Shown: piece by piece, positions 49,397-58,668 of the stretch
Numbering within the stretch: position 1 is the stretch's first letter
Layout of the letters: each line of letters opens with the position of its first letter
Assembly: GCF_000429085.1 (NCBI RefSeq)
Contig: NZ_AUBE01000004.1
Coordinates: forward strand, 124,001-188,000
Origin: Streptomyces flavidovirens DSM 40150
GTDB lineage: Bacteria; Actinomycetota; Actinomycetes; Streptomycetales; Streptomycetaceae
Length of the DNA: 64,000 nt
Direction: 5' to 3'
Notes under the pieces: model-generated
Told to the model about the DNA's origin: nothing
What the model saw: only the letters and a program-made list of their open reading frames with translations
The model's database searches: none
Translations under genes and position numbers: made by a program

Positions 49397-51103
49397 GTGG
49401 ACCGCCCAGCGTTTCCCCTCATAGCTCTCACCGCCGCCACGCTCCTCACCGCCGGTCTGGCCGCCGCCCCCGCCGGCCAGGCCGCGGCCCGTGCCGCCAC
49501 CGCCGACGTGAACGTCGCCAAGAACGCCGGCTTCGAGTCCGGGCTCAGCAACTGGGCCTGTTCCGCCGGCAGCGGCGCCACCGTTTCCTCCCCCGCCCAC
49601 GGTGGCGCCGCTGCCCTCAAAGCCACCCCCGGCGGGCAGGACAACGCCCGCTGCTCGCAGACCGTCACCGTCAAGCCCGGTGCTACGTACACCCTCAGCG
49701 CCTGGGTGCAGGGCGGGTACGCGTACCTCGGGGCCAGCGGCACCGGCACCACCGACGTCTCCACCTGGACGCCCGACTCGTCCGGCTGGAAGCAGCTGAC
49801 CACCAGCTTCAAGGCCGGCGCCGCCACCACCTCGGTGACGGTCTACACCCACGGCTGGTACGGCCAGAGCGCCTACTACGCCGACGACGTATCCGTCTTC
49901 GGCCCCGACGGCGCCGGGGGCACCGACCCCGAACCCGGCATCCCCGCCACCCCGGCCGGGCTCACCGTCGGCGCCACGACGTCGTCGTCCGTCGCCCTCT
50001 CCTGGTCCGGAGTCAGCGGGGCGACCGGGTACAACGTCTACCGCGGCGGTACGAAGGTCCAGTCCGTGACCGGGACTTCGGCGACCGTTTCGGGGCTGGC
50101 GGCGGACACGGCGTACGACTTCCAGATCACCGCCACCAGCTCCGCCGGCGAGTCACCCAAGTCGGCGTCCGTCAGCGGCCGGACGGCGCCCGGCGGCGGC
50201 GATCCCGGCCCCGGCCCCGCTGTGCCCAAGCACGCGCTGACCGGCTACTGGCAGAACTTCAACAACGGCGCGACCGTCCAGAAACTCCGTGACGTGCAGG
50301 CGCAGTACGACATCATCGCCGTCTCCTTCGCCGACTCGACCGCCACGCCCGGCCAGATCGTCTTCAACCTCGACCCGGCCGTCGGGTACGCGAGCGTCGC
50401 CGGCTTCAAGGCCGACATCGCGGCGAAGAAGGCCGCCGGGAAGTCCGTGATCATCTCGGTCGGCGGCGAGAAGGGCAACGTCACCATCAACAGTGACGCC
50501 TCCGCGACCGCCTTCGCCAACAGCGCGTACGCCCTGATGCAGGAGTACGGCTTCAACGGCGTCGACATCGACCTCGAACACGGCATCAACTCGGCGTATC
50601 TCACCAAGGCGCTGCGCCAGCTCTCCGCCAGGGCGGGCTCCGGACTCGTGCTCACCATGGCGCCGCAGACCATCGACATGCAGTCCACCGGCAGCGAGTA
50701 CTTCAAGACGGCGCTCGCGGTGAAGGACATCCTGACCGTCGTCAACATGCAGTACTACAACAGCGGTTCCATGCTGGGCTGCGACGGCAAGGTGTACGCG
50801 CAGGGGTCCGTCGACTTCCTCACCGCGCTCGCCTGCATCCAACTGGAGGGCGGTCTGGCCCCGAGCCAGGTCGGCATCGGCGTACCGGCGTCCACGCGGG
50901 GCGCGGGCAGCGGTTACGTCGCACCGTCCCTCGTGAACAACGCCCTGGACTGCCTGACGCGCGGCACCAACTGCGGGTCGTTCAAGCCCGCCAGGACCTA
51001 TCCCGGTCTGCGCGGTGCCATGACCTGGTCCACGAACTGGGACGCGACGGCCGGCAACGCCTGGTCGAACGCGGTGGGACCGCACGTGCACAACCTGCCG
51101 TAG
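49397..51103 (+). CDS. Secreted GH18 chitinase with N-terminal CBM and FnIII domains
   Basis: A 568-residue exported chitinase starting at a GTG at 49397, seven bases after GGAGG. Order: signal peptide (to about residue 34), a jelly-roll carbohydrate-binding domain (NAGFESGLSNWACS to YADDVSVFGPD, about 38-173), a fibronectin III domain (PATPAGLTVGATTSSSVALS, about 188-265), a Gly/Pro linker and a GH18 catalytic domain from HALTGYWQNF. The DxDxE motif is FNGVDIDLEHG with the acid Glu394. It hydrolyses beta-1,4-GlcNAc polymers outside the cell. The layout resembles Streptomyces ChiC-group enzymes, and the promoter carries a dre site. Confidence 0.94.
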   Translation: MDRPAFPLIALTAATLLTAGLAAAPAGQAAARAATADVNVAKNAGFESGLSNWACSAGSGATVSSPAHGGAAALKATPGGQDNARCSQTVTVKPGATYTLSAWVQGGYAYLGASGTGTTDVSTWTPDSSGWKQLTTSFKAGAATTSVTVYTHGWYGQSAYYADDVSVFGPDGAGGTDPEPGIPATPAGLTVGATTSSSVALSWSGVSGATGYNVYRGGTKVQSVTGTSATVSGLAADTAYDFQITATSSAGESPKSASVSGRTAPGGGDPGPGPAVPKHALTGYWQNFNNGATVQKLRDVQAQYDIIAVSFADSTATPGQIVFNLDPAVGYASVAGFKADIAAKKAAGKSVIISVGGEKGNVTINSDASATAFANSAYALMQEYGFNGVDIDLEHGINSAYLTKALRQLSARAGSGLVLTMAPQTIDMQSTGSEYFKTALAVKDILTVVNMQYYNSGSMLGCDGKVYAQGSVDFLTALACIQLEGGLAPSQVGIGVPASTRGAGSGYVAPSLVNNALDCLTRGTNCGSFKPARTYPGLRGAMTWSTNWDATAGNAWSNAVGPHVHNLP

Positions 51104-51165
51104 TCACGACGGGCTCCGTGCGGCGCCGCCACTTCACGCTCCTCGCGGCGGCGCTGCCGAAGCTC

Positions 51166-52473
51166 TTACCAGGGCAGTTCCCTCACCTGCTGCACGCACA
51201 GCACGATGAACAGCAGGCCCGCCGCCACCAGCATCGTGTTGCTGAGCGCGCCGTTGCGCCATTCGGCGGGCGTACGCGAGGAGTTGAGCAGCCACACCAG
51301 CGTCAGCGCCAGGAACGGCATGAAGAACGCGCCGAGCACGCCGTACACCACGACCAGACCGAACGGCTGGTCCAGCCACAGCAGCGCCATCGGCGGGAAC
51401 GTCAGCCACAGCAGGTACGCCCGGAACGGCAGCGAGCGTTCCTTCACGCCGGCCGCGACCTCCTCCACCGTGCCGACGTCGACCGGGGCACCCTTGCGGT
51501 CGCGCTGGAGGCGCTCGACGAAGTCGGCGAACATCAGGCTCACGCCGTGCCATACGCCGATGAGGGACGAGAAGGACGTGGCGAAGAAGCCGACGAGGAA
51601 GAGCTTCGCCGTCACCGCGCCGTACCGGTCCTCCAGGATTTCGCCGAGGTCGATCAGGCCGCGGTCGCCCTTGGTGAGGGCGAGCTGGGAGGAGTGCAGC
51701 AGCTCGGCGCCGACGATCAGCATCGCGACGACGAAGATGCCGGTGGTGATGTACGCGACGCGGTTGTCGAGGCGCATCACCTTCATCCAGCCGGTGTTGG
51801 TCCAGCCCTTGGCGTTCACCCAGTAGCCGTACGCCGCCATGGTGATCGTGCCGCCGACGCCGCCGATCAGGCCGAGGGTGTAGAGGAGCGAGCCGTCCGG
51901 GAGGACGGGGACCAGGCCGGCGATGGACGCGCCGACGTCGGGGCCGACGCGCAGGGCGACGTACACGACGACCACGAACATCACGCCGATCAGGACCGTC
52001 ATGACCTTCTCGAAGACGGCGTACTGGTTGAACCAGACGAAGACCAGGCCGATCAGGCCCATGGCGATCGCCCACGTCTTGAGGCCCGGCCCGTCGGGGA
52101 AGAGCGCGACGATCGGGAGGGCGGAGGACGACATGGCGGTCGCGCCGTAGACGAAGCCCCAGATCACGACGTAGATCGCGAAGTAGACGGTGGTCCACTG
52201 GCCGAGGCTGCGCCAGCCCTCGAAGAGGGTGCGGCCGGTGGCGAGGTGCCAGCGGCCGGCGGCCTCGGCCAGCGAGATCTTGACGACGCAGCCGATGACG
52301 GCGGCCCACATCAGCGTGTAGCCGAACTTGCTGCCCGCGATCAGCGTCGCGACGAGGTCACCGGCTCCGACACCGGTCGCGGCGACGACGATGCCGGGGC
52401 CGATGTACTTCCAACTGGACTTGCGCGGCTGGGTGACTGCCTCTCCCGTGCCGCTCTCTGTCGTTCCTGCCAT
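51166..52473 (-). CDS. Nramp-related divalent-cation transporter-like protein
   Basis: A 435-residue membrane protein with 11-12 helices of the LeuT/Nramp fold. The first helix reads KYIGPGIVVAATGVGAGDLVATL: the classical DPGN metal motif of helix 1 is replaced by GVGAGDL. Helix 6 also lacks the clear MPH motif. It therefore belongs to the wider Nramp-related group, and Mn2+/Fe2+ transport cannot be assumed. I use the ATG at 52473 (MAGTTESG), nine bases after GGGAGG, because the ATG at 52482 touches that site. A monocistronic gene convergent with the chitinase. Confidence 0.8.
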   Translation of the reverse strand: MAGTTESGTGEAVTQPRKSSWKYIGPGIVVAATGVGAGDLVATLIAGSKFGYTLMWAAVIGCVVKISLAEAAGRWHLATGRTLFEGWRSLGQWTTVYFAIYVVIWGFVYGATAMSSSALPIVALFPDGPGLKTWAIAMGLIGLVFVWFNQYAVFEKVMTVLIGVMFVVVVYVALRVGPDVGASIAGLVPVLPDGSLLYTLGLIGGVGGTITMAAYGYWVNAKGWTNTGWMKVMRLDNRVAYITTGIFVVAMLIVGAELLHSSQLALTKGDRGLIDLGEILEDRYGAVTAKLFLVGFFATSFSSLIGVWHGVSLMFADFVERLQRDRKGAPVDVGTVEEVAAGVKERSLPFRAYLLWLTFPPMALLWLDQPFGLVVVYGVLGAFFMPFLALTLVWLLNSSRTPAEWRNGALSNTMLVAAGLLFIVLCVQQVRELPW

Positions 52474-52686
52474 CGCCGGCATCCTCCCGCTCGTCCCCGT
52501 AGGTAATCGAGATCACCAAAGCGGGATGAGGGGTGCTCGCGCAAGGGGTACGGCACGGCGGGCCGTATGGCCGAAGCTCGCCCTTGACGGGGTCATGCCA
52601 TGCACACACCATATGCCCGAACGCCGAACCGAACACCCGCACGACATGCGTCGCACACCCCCCACACTCCCCACCCAGGAGACAGC

Positions 52687-54036
52687 ATGCGACTTCGCAT
52701 ACGCGGAAGAGGGTCCGCCAAGTCCGCCACCCTCGCGGGCCTCGCGGCCCTCGTGGCCCTCGCCGTGGCAGCGCCGCTCACCGCGAGCGCGACCACGACA
52801 GGGGAGCGGCCCGCGCCCGCCGCCACCGCGGAAGAAGTGATCAGGCAGTACGAGATCCACGGCCCGGCCACCGCCGCCGCCCGTACCGCCGTCGCGGCCA
52901 CCGGAGTCTCGGTGGACGAGGCCGACGACCACTCGGTCGTCGTCAGCGCCAACGCCGCGCAGCTCAAGCGGCTGAAAGCGCTCGGCTACGCGCCGAAGGC
53001 ACTGCCGGGACCGCCCGCCCGTACCAACGGACTGGCCGTCGAGCCGCTGGACTTCCCGCCCGCCGACTCGCGCTATCACAACTACGCCGAGATGAACGCG
53101 GAGATCAACCAGCGCCTCCAGCAGTACCCGAACCTCATGAGCAAGCGCGTCATCGGCAAGTCGTACCAGGGCCGTGACCTCATCGCCATCAAGATCAGCG
53201 ACAACGTGGCGACCGACGAGAACGAGCCCGAGGTCCTCTTCACCCACCACCAGCACGCCCGCGAGCACCTGACCGTCGAGATGGCGCTCTACCTGCTGCG
53301 CGAGCTGGGCGCGGGCTACGGCTCGGACTCCCGCATCACCAACGTCGTGAACAACCGCGAGATCTGGATCGTGCCGGACCTCAACCCGGACGGCGGCGAG
53401 TACGACATCGCCTCCGGCTCGTACCGCAGCTGGCGCAAGAACCGGCAGCCCAACGCCGGTTCGTCGTCCGTCGGTACGGACATGAACCGCAACTGGAACT
53501 TCAAGTGGGGCTGCTGCGGCGGCTCCTCCGGCTCGTACGGCTCCGAGACGTACCGCGGCTCGGCCCCCGAGTCCGCCCCCGAGGTGAAGGTCGTCGCCGA
53601 CTTCGTCCGCTCCCGCGTCGTGGGCGGCAAGCAGCAGATCAAGACGGGTATCGACTTCCACACGTACAGCGAACTGGTGCTGTGGCCGTACGGCTACACG
53701 TACAACGACACAGCCCCAGGTCTGACTCGGGACGACCGTGACGCCTTCGCGACGGTGGGCCGCAAGATGGCGGCGAGCAACGGCTACACGCCGCAGCAGT
53801 CGAGCGACCTCTACATCACCGACGGGTCGATCGACGACTACCTGTGGGGCGCGCACAAGATCTTCGGCTACACCTTCGAGATGTACCCGCGCGGCTCCAG
53901 TGGCGGCGGTTTCTACCCGCCCGACGAGGTGATCGAGCGCGAGACCAGCCGCAACCGGGACGCGGTGCTGCAACTGCTGGAGAACTCCGACTGCATGTAC
54001 CGGTCCATCGGCAAGGAGCAGCAGTACTGCGGTTAG
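52687..54036 (+). CDS. Secreted M14 zinc carboxypeptidase
   Basis: A 449-residue preproenzyme starting at the ATG at 52687 after AGGAG. Signal peptide, then a propeptide ([21 protein letters not shown] to [14 protein letters not shown], written in parts) and an M14 domain: zinc ligands in [13 protein letters not shown] (His and Glu), [16 protein letters not shown] (His), substrate Arg/Asn in [11 protein letters not shown], and the general base Glu in YTFEMYPRG. Three or four cysteines (CCGG, DCMY, YCG) may form disulfides. It removes C-terminal residues from peptides outside the cell, like S. griseus carboxypeptidase SG. A terminator hairpin follows. Confidence 0.92.
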   Translation: MRLRIRGRGSAKSATLAGLAALVALAVAAPLTASATTTGERPAPAATAEEVIRQYEIHGPATAAARTAVAATGVSVDEADDHSVVVSANAAQLKRLKALGYAPKALPGPPARTNGLAVEPLDFPPADSRYHNYAEMNAEINQRLQQYPNLMSKRVIGKSYQGRDLIAIKISDNVATDENEPEVLFTHHQHAREHLTVEMALYLLRELGAGYGSDSRITNVVNNREIWIVPDLNPDGGEYDIASGSYRSWRKNRQPNAGSSSVGTDMNRNWNFKWGCCGGSSGSYGSETYRGSAPESAPEVKVVADFVRSRVVGGKQQIKTGIDFHTYSELVLWPYGYTYNDTAPGLTRDDRDAFATVGRKMAASNGYTPQQSSDLYITDGSIDDYLWGAHKIFGYTFEMYPRGSSGGGFYPPDEVIERETSRNRDAVLQLLENSDCMYRSIGKEQQYCG

Positions 54037-54051
54037 GGGCGGCCGTCCGAG

Positions 54052-54090
54052 GTGGCTGAAGGGGATCCGTCACGGGCTCCCTTCAGCCAC
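54052..54090. terminator. Bidirectional terminator between convergent genes
   Basis: Perfect 12-bp arms GTGGCTGAAGGG (54052-54063) and CCCTTCAGCCAC (54079-54090) with a 15-base loop, between the carboxypeptidase and the next minus-strand gene. Confidence 0.82.
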
Positions 54091-54092
54091 GT

Positions 54093-54500
54093 TCAGTGGC
54101 CTCGGCCCGCCAGGTAGTGGCCCAGCACCGGGGCGAGTTGCGCGAGCCACTCGTGGAGCTTGCCCTGGTTGCGGGCCGCGACCACGCCCTCGTAGAACCG
54201 GCCGTCGGGCAGGACGACAGCGACCATGAGGACCCCGCCGCCGGGGCCCGGCTTGTAGTGGACGGTCTGGATGTCGCGCCAGGGGAAGTCGATGGTGGCG
54301 CCGTCGCGTTCGAGCGAGACGCCTTCGGCGTCGACCACCACCGCGTTACGCCGGTCCGCCGCCAGGAAGTCGGGGCCCGCGGGCACCGGCGGCCCGTGGA
54401 AGGGCATCGGTGGCGCCGTCACAGGCGCGGGGGCGAAAGCCGGCGGCGGCGGGCCGAAGCCCTGCTGCGGCTGAGGGTGGTACTGCGGCTGGGGGTCCAC
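54093..54500 (-). CDS. Pro-rich protein with PH-like C-terminal domain
   Basis: A 135-residue protein from a GTG at 54500. The first 45 residues are Pro/Gln/Ala rich (PQPQYHPQPQQGFGPPPPAF); the rest (residues 46-130) is a compact beta-alpha domain, AVVVDAEGVSLERDGATIDF and PWRDIQTVHY, reminiscent of PH/YcxB-like domains. No membrane helix is seen. Its function is unknown. It is a single gene between two terminator regions. Confidence 0.65.
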   Translation of the reverse strand: MDPQPQYHPQPQQGFGPPPPAFAPAPVTAPPMPFHGPPVPAGPDFLAADRRNAVVVDAEGVSLERDGATIDFPWRDIQTVHYKPGPGGGVLMVAVVLPDGRFYEGVVAARNQGKLHEWLAQLAPVLGHYLAGRGH

Positions 54501-54612
54501 TGGGGTCGGCCTCCTCGGCTTCGTCTCCGGGGCCCAGTATCGCCGACCGGCGACAGGGCGCTCCGGGACGGACGGGTCCCGGAGCGCCCTCTGGTCGTAC
54601 CGTACGGCTTGG

Positions 54613-56100
54613 TCAGCGAATCGCCAGGCTCAGGATCGCCGCGACCGCGAAACCGGCCACCGACAGGACCGACTCCAGCACCGTCCAGGACTTCAGCGTG
54701 TCCCGCTCCGAGATGCCGAAGTACTTGGCGACGATCCAGAAACCGCCGTCGTTGACGTGCGAGGCGAAGATGGAACCGGCCGAGATGGCCATGATGACCA
54801 GGGCCAGGAAGGCCTGCGAGTGGTCGCCGTTCTCGACGAGCGGGAGCACGATGCCGGCCGTGGTGACGATCGCGACCGTCGCCGAACCCTGCGCGACGCG
54901 CAGCACGAGCGAGATGAGGTACGCGAGGACGATGACCGGCAGGCCCACGTCGTTGAAGGTGTCGGACAGCGCCTGAGCGACGCCGCTCGCCTTCAGTACG
55001 GCGCCGAATACGCCGCCCGCGCCGACGACCAGCAGGATGTTGCCGACAGGCTTGAGGGACGAAGTCGACACCTGCTCAAGGGATTTGCGCGACCAGCCGC
55101 GACGGATGCCGAGCAGGTAGTACGCCATCAGCAGCGCGATCGTCAGCGCGACGAAGGGGTTGCCGAAGAACTCGATGACCGAGCGGAGAATGGAGCGGTC
55201 CAGGGCGATCGAGGAGAACGTCGCCGCGAGGATCAGGACCAGCGGCGTACCGATGATGGTCAGGACCGTCGCGAGCGAGACGGGCTGCTCCTGCGGTGGC
55301 CGGCCCGCGGCGGTCTGCTCGGCGATGACGGCGGCCTTGGCGTCCTCGGCGGCCTCGACCATGTCGTGCGGGACCTCGACGAAGACACGCTTGCCGATCC
55401 AGGCGGCGTACGCCCAGGCCGCGAGCACGGCGGGGATGCCGCAGAGGATGCCCAGGAGGATGACCCAGCCGAGAGAGACGTGGAAGAGGCCGGCGGCGGC
55501 GACCGGCCCCGGGTGCGGGGGCAGGAACGCGTGGGTCATGGAGAGGCCGGCGAGCAGCGGCATCGCGTACAGCAGGATCGACTTGCCGGAGCGCTTGGCG
55601 GCGGCGTACACGATCGGCGCGAGGACGAAGATGCCGACGTCGAAGAAGACCGGGATACCGAAGACGAGGCCGGTGAGGCCCATGGCGAGCGGGGCGCGCT
55701 TCTCGCCGAAGAGGCCCAGGAGGCGGGCGGACAACACCTCCGCGCCGCCGCTGACTTCGAGTATCGCGCCGAGCATCGTGCCGAGGCCGATGATGATCGC
55801 GACGTGGCCGAGGATGCCGCCCATGCCGGATTCGATGACGGAGACGACGGCCGACTTCTGGACCGTACCGAAGAGTTCGGTGACGGAGAGGCCGGCGCCG
55901 AGGCCGACGGTGATGGAGACGGTGAGCAGGGCGACGAACGGCTGGAGCCTGACCTTGATGATCAGGAGGAGGAGCAGGGCGATGCCGAGGGTCGCGACGG
56001 TCAGCAGGCCCGCCGTGCCGTCGATGAGGGTGAGGAGACCGCCGGTGTGGGGTGGGGTCTCCGCGGGAGCGGGGGCGGGGGCAGTGGCGGCGAGCGGCAT
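54613..56100 (-). CDS. GntP-family gluconate/organic acid permease
   Basis: A 495-residue permease with about 13 helices, starting at the ATG at 56100 after GAGG. Typical GntP patterns: SGMGGILGHVAIIIGLGTMLGA (split), LVFGIPVFFDVGIFVLAPIV, THAFLPPHPGPVAAAGLF and ASHVNDGGFWIVAKYFGIS. GntP carriers import gluconate, D-serine or related hydroxy/amino acids by proton symport. It is the last gene of the kinase-IclR-ridA group. DsdX, a GntP member, imports D-serine, which would suit the D-amino-acid enzymes encoded across the divergent promoter; gluconate-type substrates would suit the PfkB kinase. Confidence 0.9.
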   Translation of the reverse strand: MPLAATAPAPAPAETPPHTGGLLTLIDGTAGLLTVATLGIALLLLLIIKVRLQPFVALLTVSITVGLGAGLSVTELFGTVQKSAVVSVIESGMGGILGHVAIIIGLGTMLGAILEVSGGAEVLSARLLGLFGEKRAPLAMGLTGLVFGIPVFFDVGIFVLAPIVYAAAKRSGKSILLYAMPLLAGLSMTHAFLPPHPGPVAAAGLFHVSLGWVILLGILCGIPAVLAAWAYAAWIGKRVFVEVPHDMVEAAEDAKAAVIAEQTAAGRPPQEQPVSLATVLTIIGTPLVLILAATFSSIALDRSILRSVIEFFGNPFVALTIALLMAYYLLGIRRGWSRKSLEQVSTSSLKPVGNILLVVGAGGVFGAVLKASGVAQALSDTFNDVGLPVIVLAYLISLVLRVAQGSATVAIVTTAGIVLPLVENGDHSQAFLALVIMAISAGSIFASHVNDGGFWIVAKYFGISERDTLKSWTVLESVLSVAGFAVAAILSLAIR

Positions 56101-56228
56101 GAGGAGGACCTCGTCATTCCATGGGGCTTTCGGGGCAGGGGGTATCGCGGCGCGGCGCCCGGGCGGTGGGCGCCGCGCCGTGACGGCGTACGGAGTGCGG
56201 GAGGGGGGAGAAGGCGGTGCGCGTCGGC

Positions 56229-56648
56229 TCAGCCGAGGACGGCGAGCGCGTCGATCTCGATGAGGAGGCCGGCCGGGAGACCGACGTAGACGGTCGTACG
56301 GGCGGCGGGGGCCTCCTTGAGGCCCTGCTCCTCGAAGTACTGGTTGTAGATCTCGTTCATCTCGGCGAAGTGGCCGGTGTCGGTGAGGTAGACGCGCATC
56401 ATCATGACGTCGTCCCAGCTCGCGCCGCCCTCCTCCAGGATCGCCTTGACGTTGGCGAAGGTCTGGAGGGTCTGCTCGCGCAGGGTCGGGCCGGCGGGGG
56501 TGGGCGCCTGACCCTCGACGGCCGGCAGGAAGCCGACCTGGCCCGCGACCTGGAGGATGTTGCCCTTGCGTACGCCGTGGGAGAACTTGGCGGGCGGGGC
56601 GGTGTGGGTGGACGGGGTGATCGCGGTCTTCTCGACGCTGCTGCTCAT
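56229..56648 (-). CDS. ridA: RidA family reactive imine/enamine deaminase
   Basis: A 139-residue RidA/YjgF protein. Conserved elements: KFSHGVRKGNILQVAGQVGF near the N-terminus, QTFANVKAILEEGGASWDDV in the middle and the final PAARTTVYVGLPAGLLIEIDALA, with the catalytic Arg. RidA hydrolyses enamines such as 2-aminoacrylate released by PLP dehydratases, which fits the deaminase gene at 58.7 kb. The ATG overlaps the iclR stop (ATGA). Start at 56648; a Ser/Thr leader of about 15 residues precedes the fold. Confidence 0.9.
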   Translation of the reverse strand: MSSSVEKTAITPSTHTAPPAKFSHGVRKGNILQVAGQVGFLPAVEGQAPTPAGPTLREQTLQTFANVKAILEEGGASWDDVMMMRVYLTDTGHFAEMNEIYNQYFEEQGLKEAPAARTTVYVGLPAGLLIEIDALAVLG

Positions 56649-57415
56649 GCGCGTGCTTCCTTCGGGGAGGTGTTGCCTGAGTACTCCCTGCTGATGGCGT
56701 CGGCCGTGCGGCGCACCAGCGGCAGGAGGGCGAGGAGTTCCTCGGCGGTGACGACGACGTTCGGCGCGGACACCGACATGGCGGCGACGACCCGGCCGTC
56801 GGCCCCGCGGATGGGGGCGCCGACGCAGTTGATGGACTCCTCGTGGCCGCCGAGGTCGGTGGCCCAGCCCTGTTCGCGTACGAGCGCCAGCTCCTTGAGG
56901 AAGGCCGCGGCGTTCGGCGTCGAACGGGACGTGTAGGTGGGGTAGTCGAGCTTCTCCGCGATGGTGCGGCGCTCCGCTTCGGGGAGGTCGGCGAGCAGCA
57001 GTTTCGCGACGGCGGCGACGGTGATCGCGACGGGCTTGCCGATGCGCGAGTACATACGGACCGGGTAGCGGCTCTCGACCTTGTCGATGTAGAGGACCTC
57101 GACCTCGGTCTCCTCGTACACCGCGAGGTGGACGGTGTGCCCGCACTCGTTGTTGAGGGCGGCGAGGTGGGGGTGCGCGATCTCGCGTACGTCGAGGTTC
57201 TCGACGGCCTCCTGGGCGAGTGCGAAGAGGCGGGCGCCGAGGCGGTAGCGCTGGTCCTGCTGCCGGTAGACGAGGCCGTGCTCGTGGAGTGTGCGCAGGA
57301 GGCGCAGCGCGGTGGACTTGTGGACGCCGAGGCGTTCGGCGACCTGGCCGAGGTCGGCCGGTCCCTGCGCGAGCAGCGGCAGGATGCTCAGCGCGCGGTC
57401 GACGGTCTGGCTCAT
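56645..57415 (-). CDS. IclR-family transcriptional regulator
   Basis: A 256-residue regulator: a winged helix at the N-terminus (DLGQVAERLGVHKSTALRLL is the recognition part) and an IclR effector domain with YIDKVESRYPVRMYSRIGKP and GWATDLGGHEESINCVGAPI. The ATG at 57415 overlaps the kinase stop (ATGA). It lies in the operon it probably controls, opposite the deaminase/D-aminoacylase operon; a palindrome at 58.6 kb is its likely operator. Effector may be a D-amino acid or a keto-sugar acid. Confidence 0.9.
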   Translation of the reverse strand: MSQTVDRALSILPLLAQGPADLGQVAERLGVHKSTALRLLRTLHEHGLVYRQQDQRYRLGARLFALAQEAVENLDVREIAHPHLAALNNECGHTVHLAVYEETEVEVLYIDKVESRYPVRMYSRIGKPVAITVAAVAKLLLADLPEAERRTIAEKLDYPTYTSRSTPNAAAFLKELALVREQGWATDLGGHEESINCVGAPIRGADGRVVAAMSVSAPNVVVTAEELLALLPLVRRTADAISREYSGNTSPKEARA

Positions 57416-58512
57416 GGCGTACGTACCTCCTGGTCGGCGGCTCCCTGTGCTTTCGCCGGCTCTGCTGCTTCGGTCGCTTCGGTCGCTTCGGTCCAGCCGG
57501 GGCCGAGACGAAGTCTCCCCCAGGCGTCGGAGTCGAGGGCGGCGAGGCGGTCGGCGTGCGCGCGGGACGGCGGCGTACCGAGGTCGCCGGGGACGGTGAG
57601 GGCGGCGGCGGCCATGAGGTGACCGTGCCGGATCCGGTCGCGTACGGGCAGACCCCGCAGGGTCGCGGAGAGGAACCCGGCGGCGAAGGCGTCCCCGGCG
57701 CCGACGGGGGCGACGACGTCGACACGGAGGGCGGGGACGGTGGTGACGGTGTCGCGCGCCCCGAAGTCGCGGGTGAAGGCCGTGGCGCCTGCCGCGCCCT
57801 GCTTGACGACCAGGACGTCCGGTTCGGGCAGGGTGCGGCGGATCGCCTCCGCGCCCCGGACGCCCCAGGCCGTCCGCGCCTCGTCCTCGCCGACGAAGAC
57901 CAGGTCCGCGCCGCGCGCGAGGTCGAGCAGGACGCGGGGGCCCTTGGCCTCCCGTCCCTCGCGCCACAGGTGCGCGCGGTGGTTCACGTCGAAGGAGACC
58001 AGGGGGCGGCCGGGGCGGCGGGCGGTCAGCGTGCGCATCAGGGCCAGGCAGTCGGCCGACAGCGCTGCTGTGATCCCCGACAGGTGCAGTACGCGGCCGG
58101 CGGCCAGCTCGTCGAGCGGCATGTTCCGGGGGGACATGGCGGAGGCCGCCGATCCGGCGCGGTAGTAGACGACCTCGAAGCCGTCGGCGTCGCGGTCGGC
58201 CGCCGTACGGAAGTAGATGCCGGTGGGGCGGTGCGGGTCGCGCTGGACGGCGGAGGTGTCGACGCCGTACGCGGCGACGGCGTCGACGAGGTGGTCGCCG
58301 AAGCCGTCGGCGCCGACCCGGCCCACCCACCGCGTGCGGTGCCCGGCGGCGGCGAGGGCGCAGGCGACGTTGGACTCGGCGCCGCCGATGCCTCGGCCGA
58401 AGGAGGGTACGTCGGCGAGGCGGCCGGGCCGGGAGGGCAGGAACGTCACCATGGACTCGCCGAGGCAGACCACCTCCACCGCTGCTGCTGCTTCGTCCGC
58501 GGGCGCGGTCAC
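57412..58512 (-). CDS. PfkB-family carbohydrate kinase (KDG-kinase-like)
   Basis: A 366-residue ribokinase-fold kinase starting at the GTG at 58512, seven bases after GAGGAG. Signatures: GRGIGGAESNVACALAAAGH near the N-terminus and the ATP/anion-hole motif APVGAGDAFAAGFLSA with the catalytic Asp. It most resembles 2-keto-3-deoxygluconate kinases. It is unexpected among N-acyl-D-amino-acid genes; similar gene groups exist in Streptomyces as far as I recall. The C-terminus has a short Thr/Glu/Ala repeat (TEATEATEAAEP). Confidence 0.87.
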   Translation of the reverse strand: MTAPADEAAAAVEVVCLGESMVTFLPSRPGRLADVPSFGRGIGGAESNVACALAAAGHRTRWVGRVGADGFGDHLVDAVAAYGVDTSAVQRDPHRPTGIYFRTAADRDADGFEVVYYRAGSAASAMSPRNMPLDELAAGRVLHLSGITAALSADCLALMRTLTARRPGRPLVSFDVNHRAHLWREGREAKGPRVLLDLARGADLVFVGEDEARTAWGVRGAEAIRRTLPEPDVLVVKQGAAGATAFTRDFGARDTVTTVPALRVDVVAPVGAGDAFAAGFLSATLRGLPVRDRIRHGHLMAAAALTVPGDLGTPPSRAHADRLAALDSDAWGRLRLGPGWTEATEATEAAEPAKAQGAADQEVRTP

Positions 58513-58611
58513 GATCGGACTCCTCACCACTGACTCACCATTGATGACTCACCATTGACTCGCCACTGCTCACCATTGACCCTGCATCGGCTCGGATGTT
58601 AGACAGCGTCC

Positions 58612-58647
58612 AGCGATATGCGCAATGGTCGTTGCATATGCTGCAAC
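58612..58647. promoter_or_regulatory. Divergent IclR-type operator
   Basis: GTTGCA-TATGC-TGCAAC (58631-58647) is a perfect 6-bp inverted repeat. It overlaps a second, offset dyad: ATATGCGCAA upstream with TTGCATAT. The cluster lies between the kinase-iclR operon and the deaminase operon, 22-57 bases before the deaminase ATG. Half-sites TTGCA/TGCAA repeat three times, as expected for an IclR protein. Confidence 0.65.
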
Positions 58648-58668
58648 ACGACGTACCAGGAGACTCCC

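Noticed and set aside
54757..56289. 510-residue plus-strand frame over gntP
   Set aside because: Asp/Arg/Gly-rich shadow of the permease gene.
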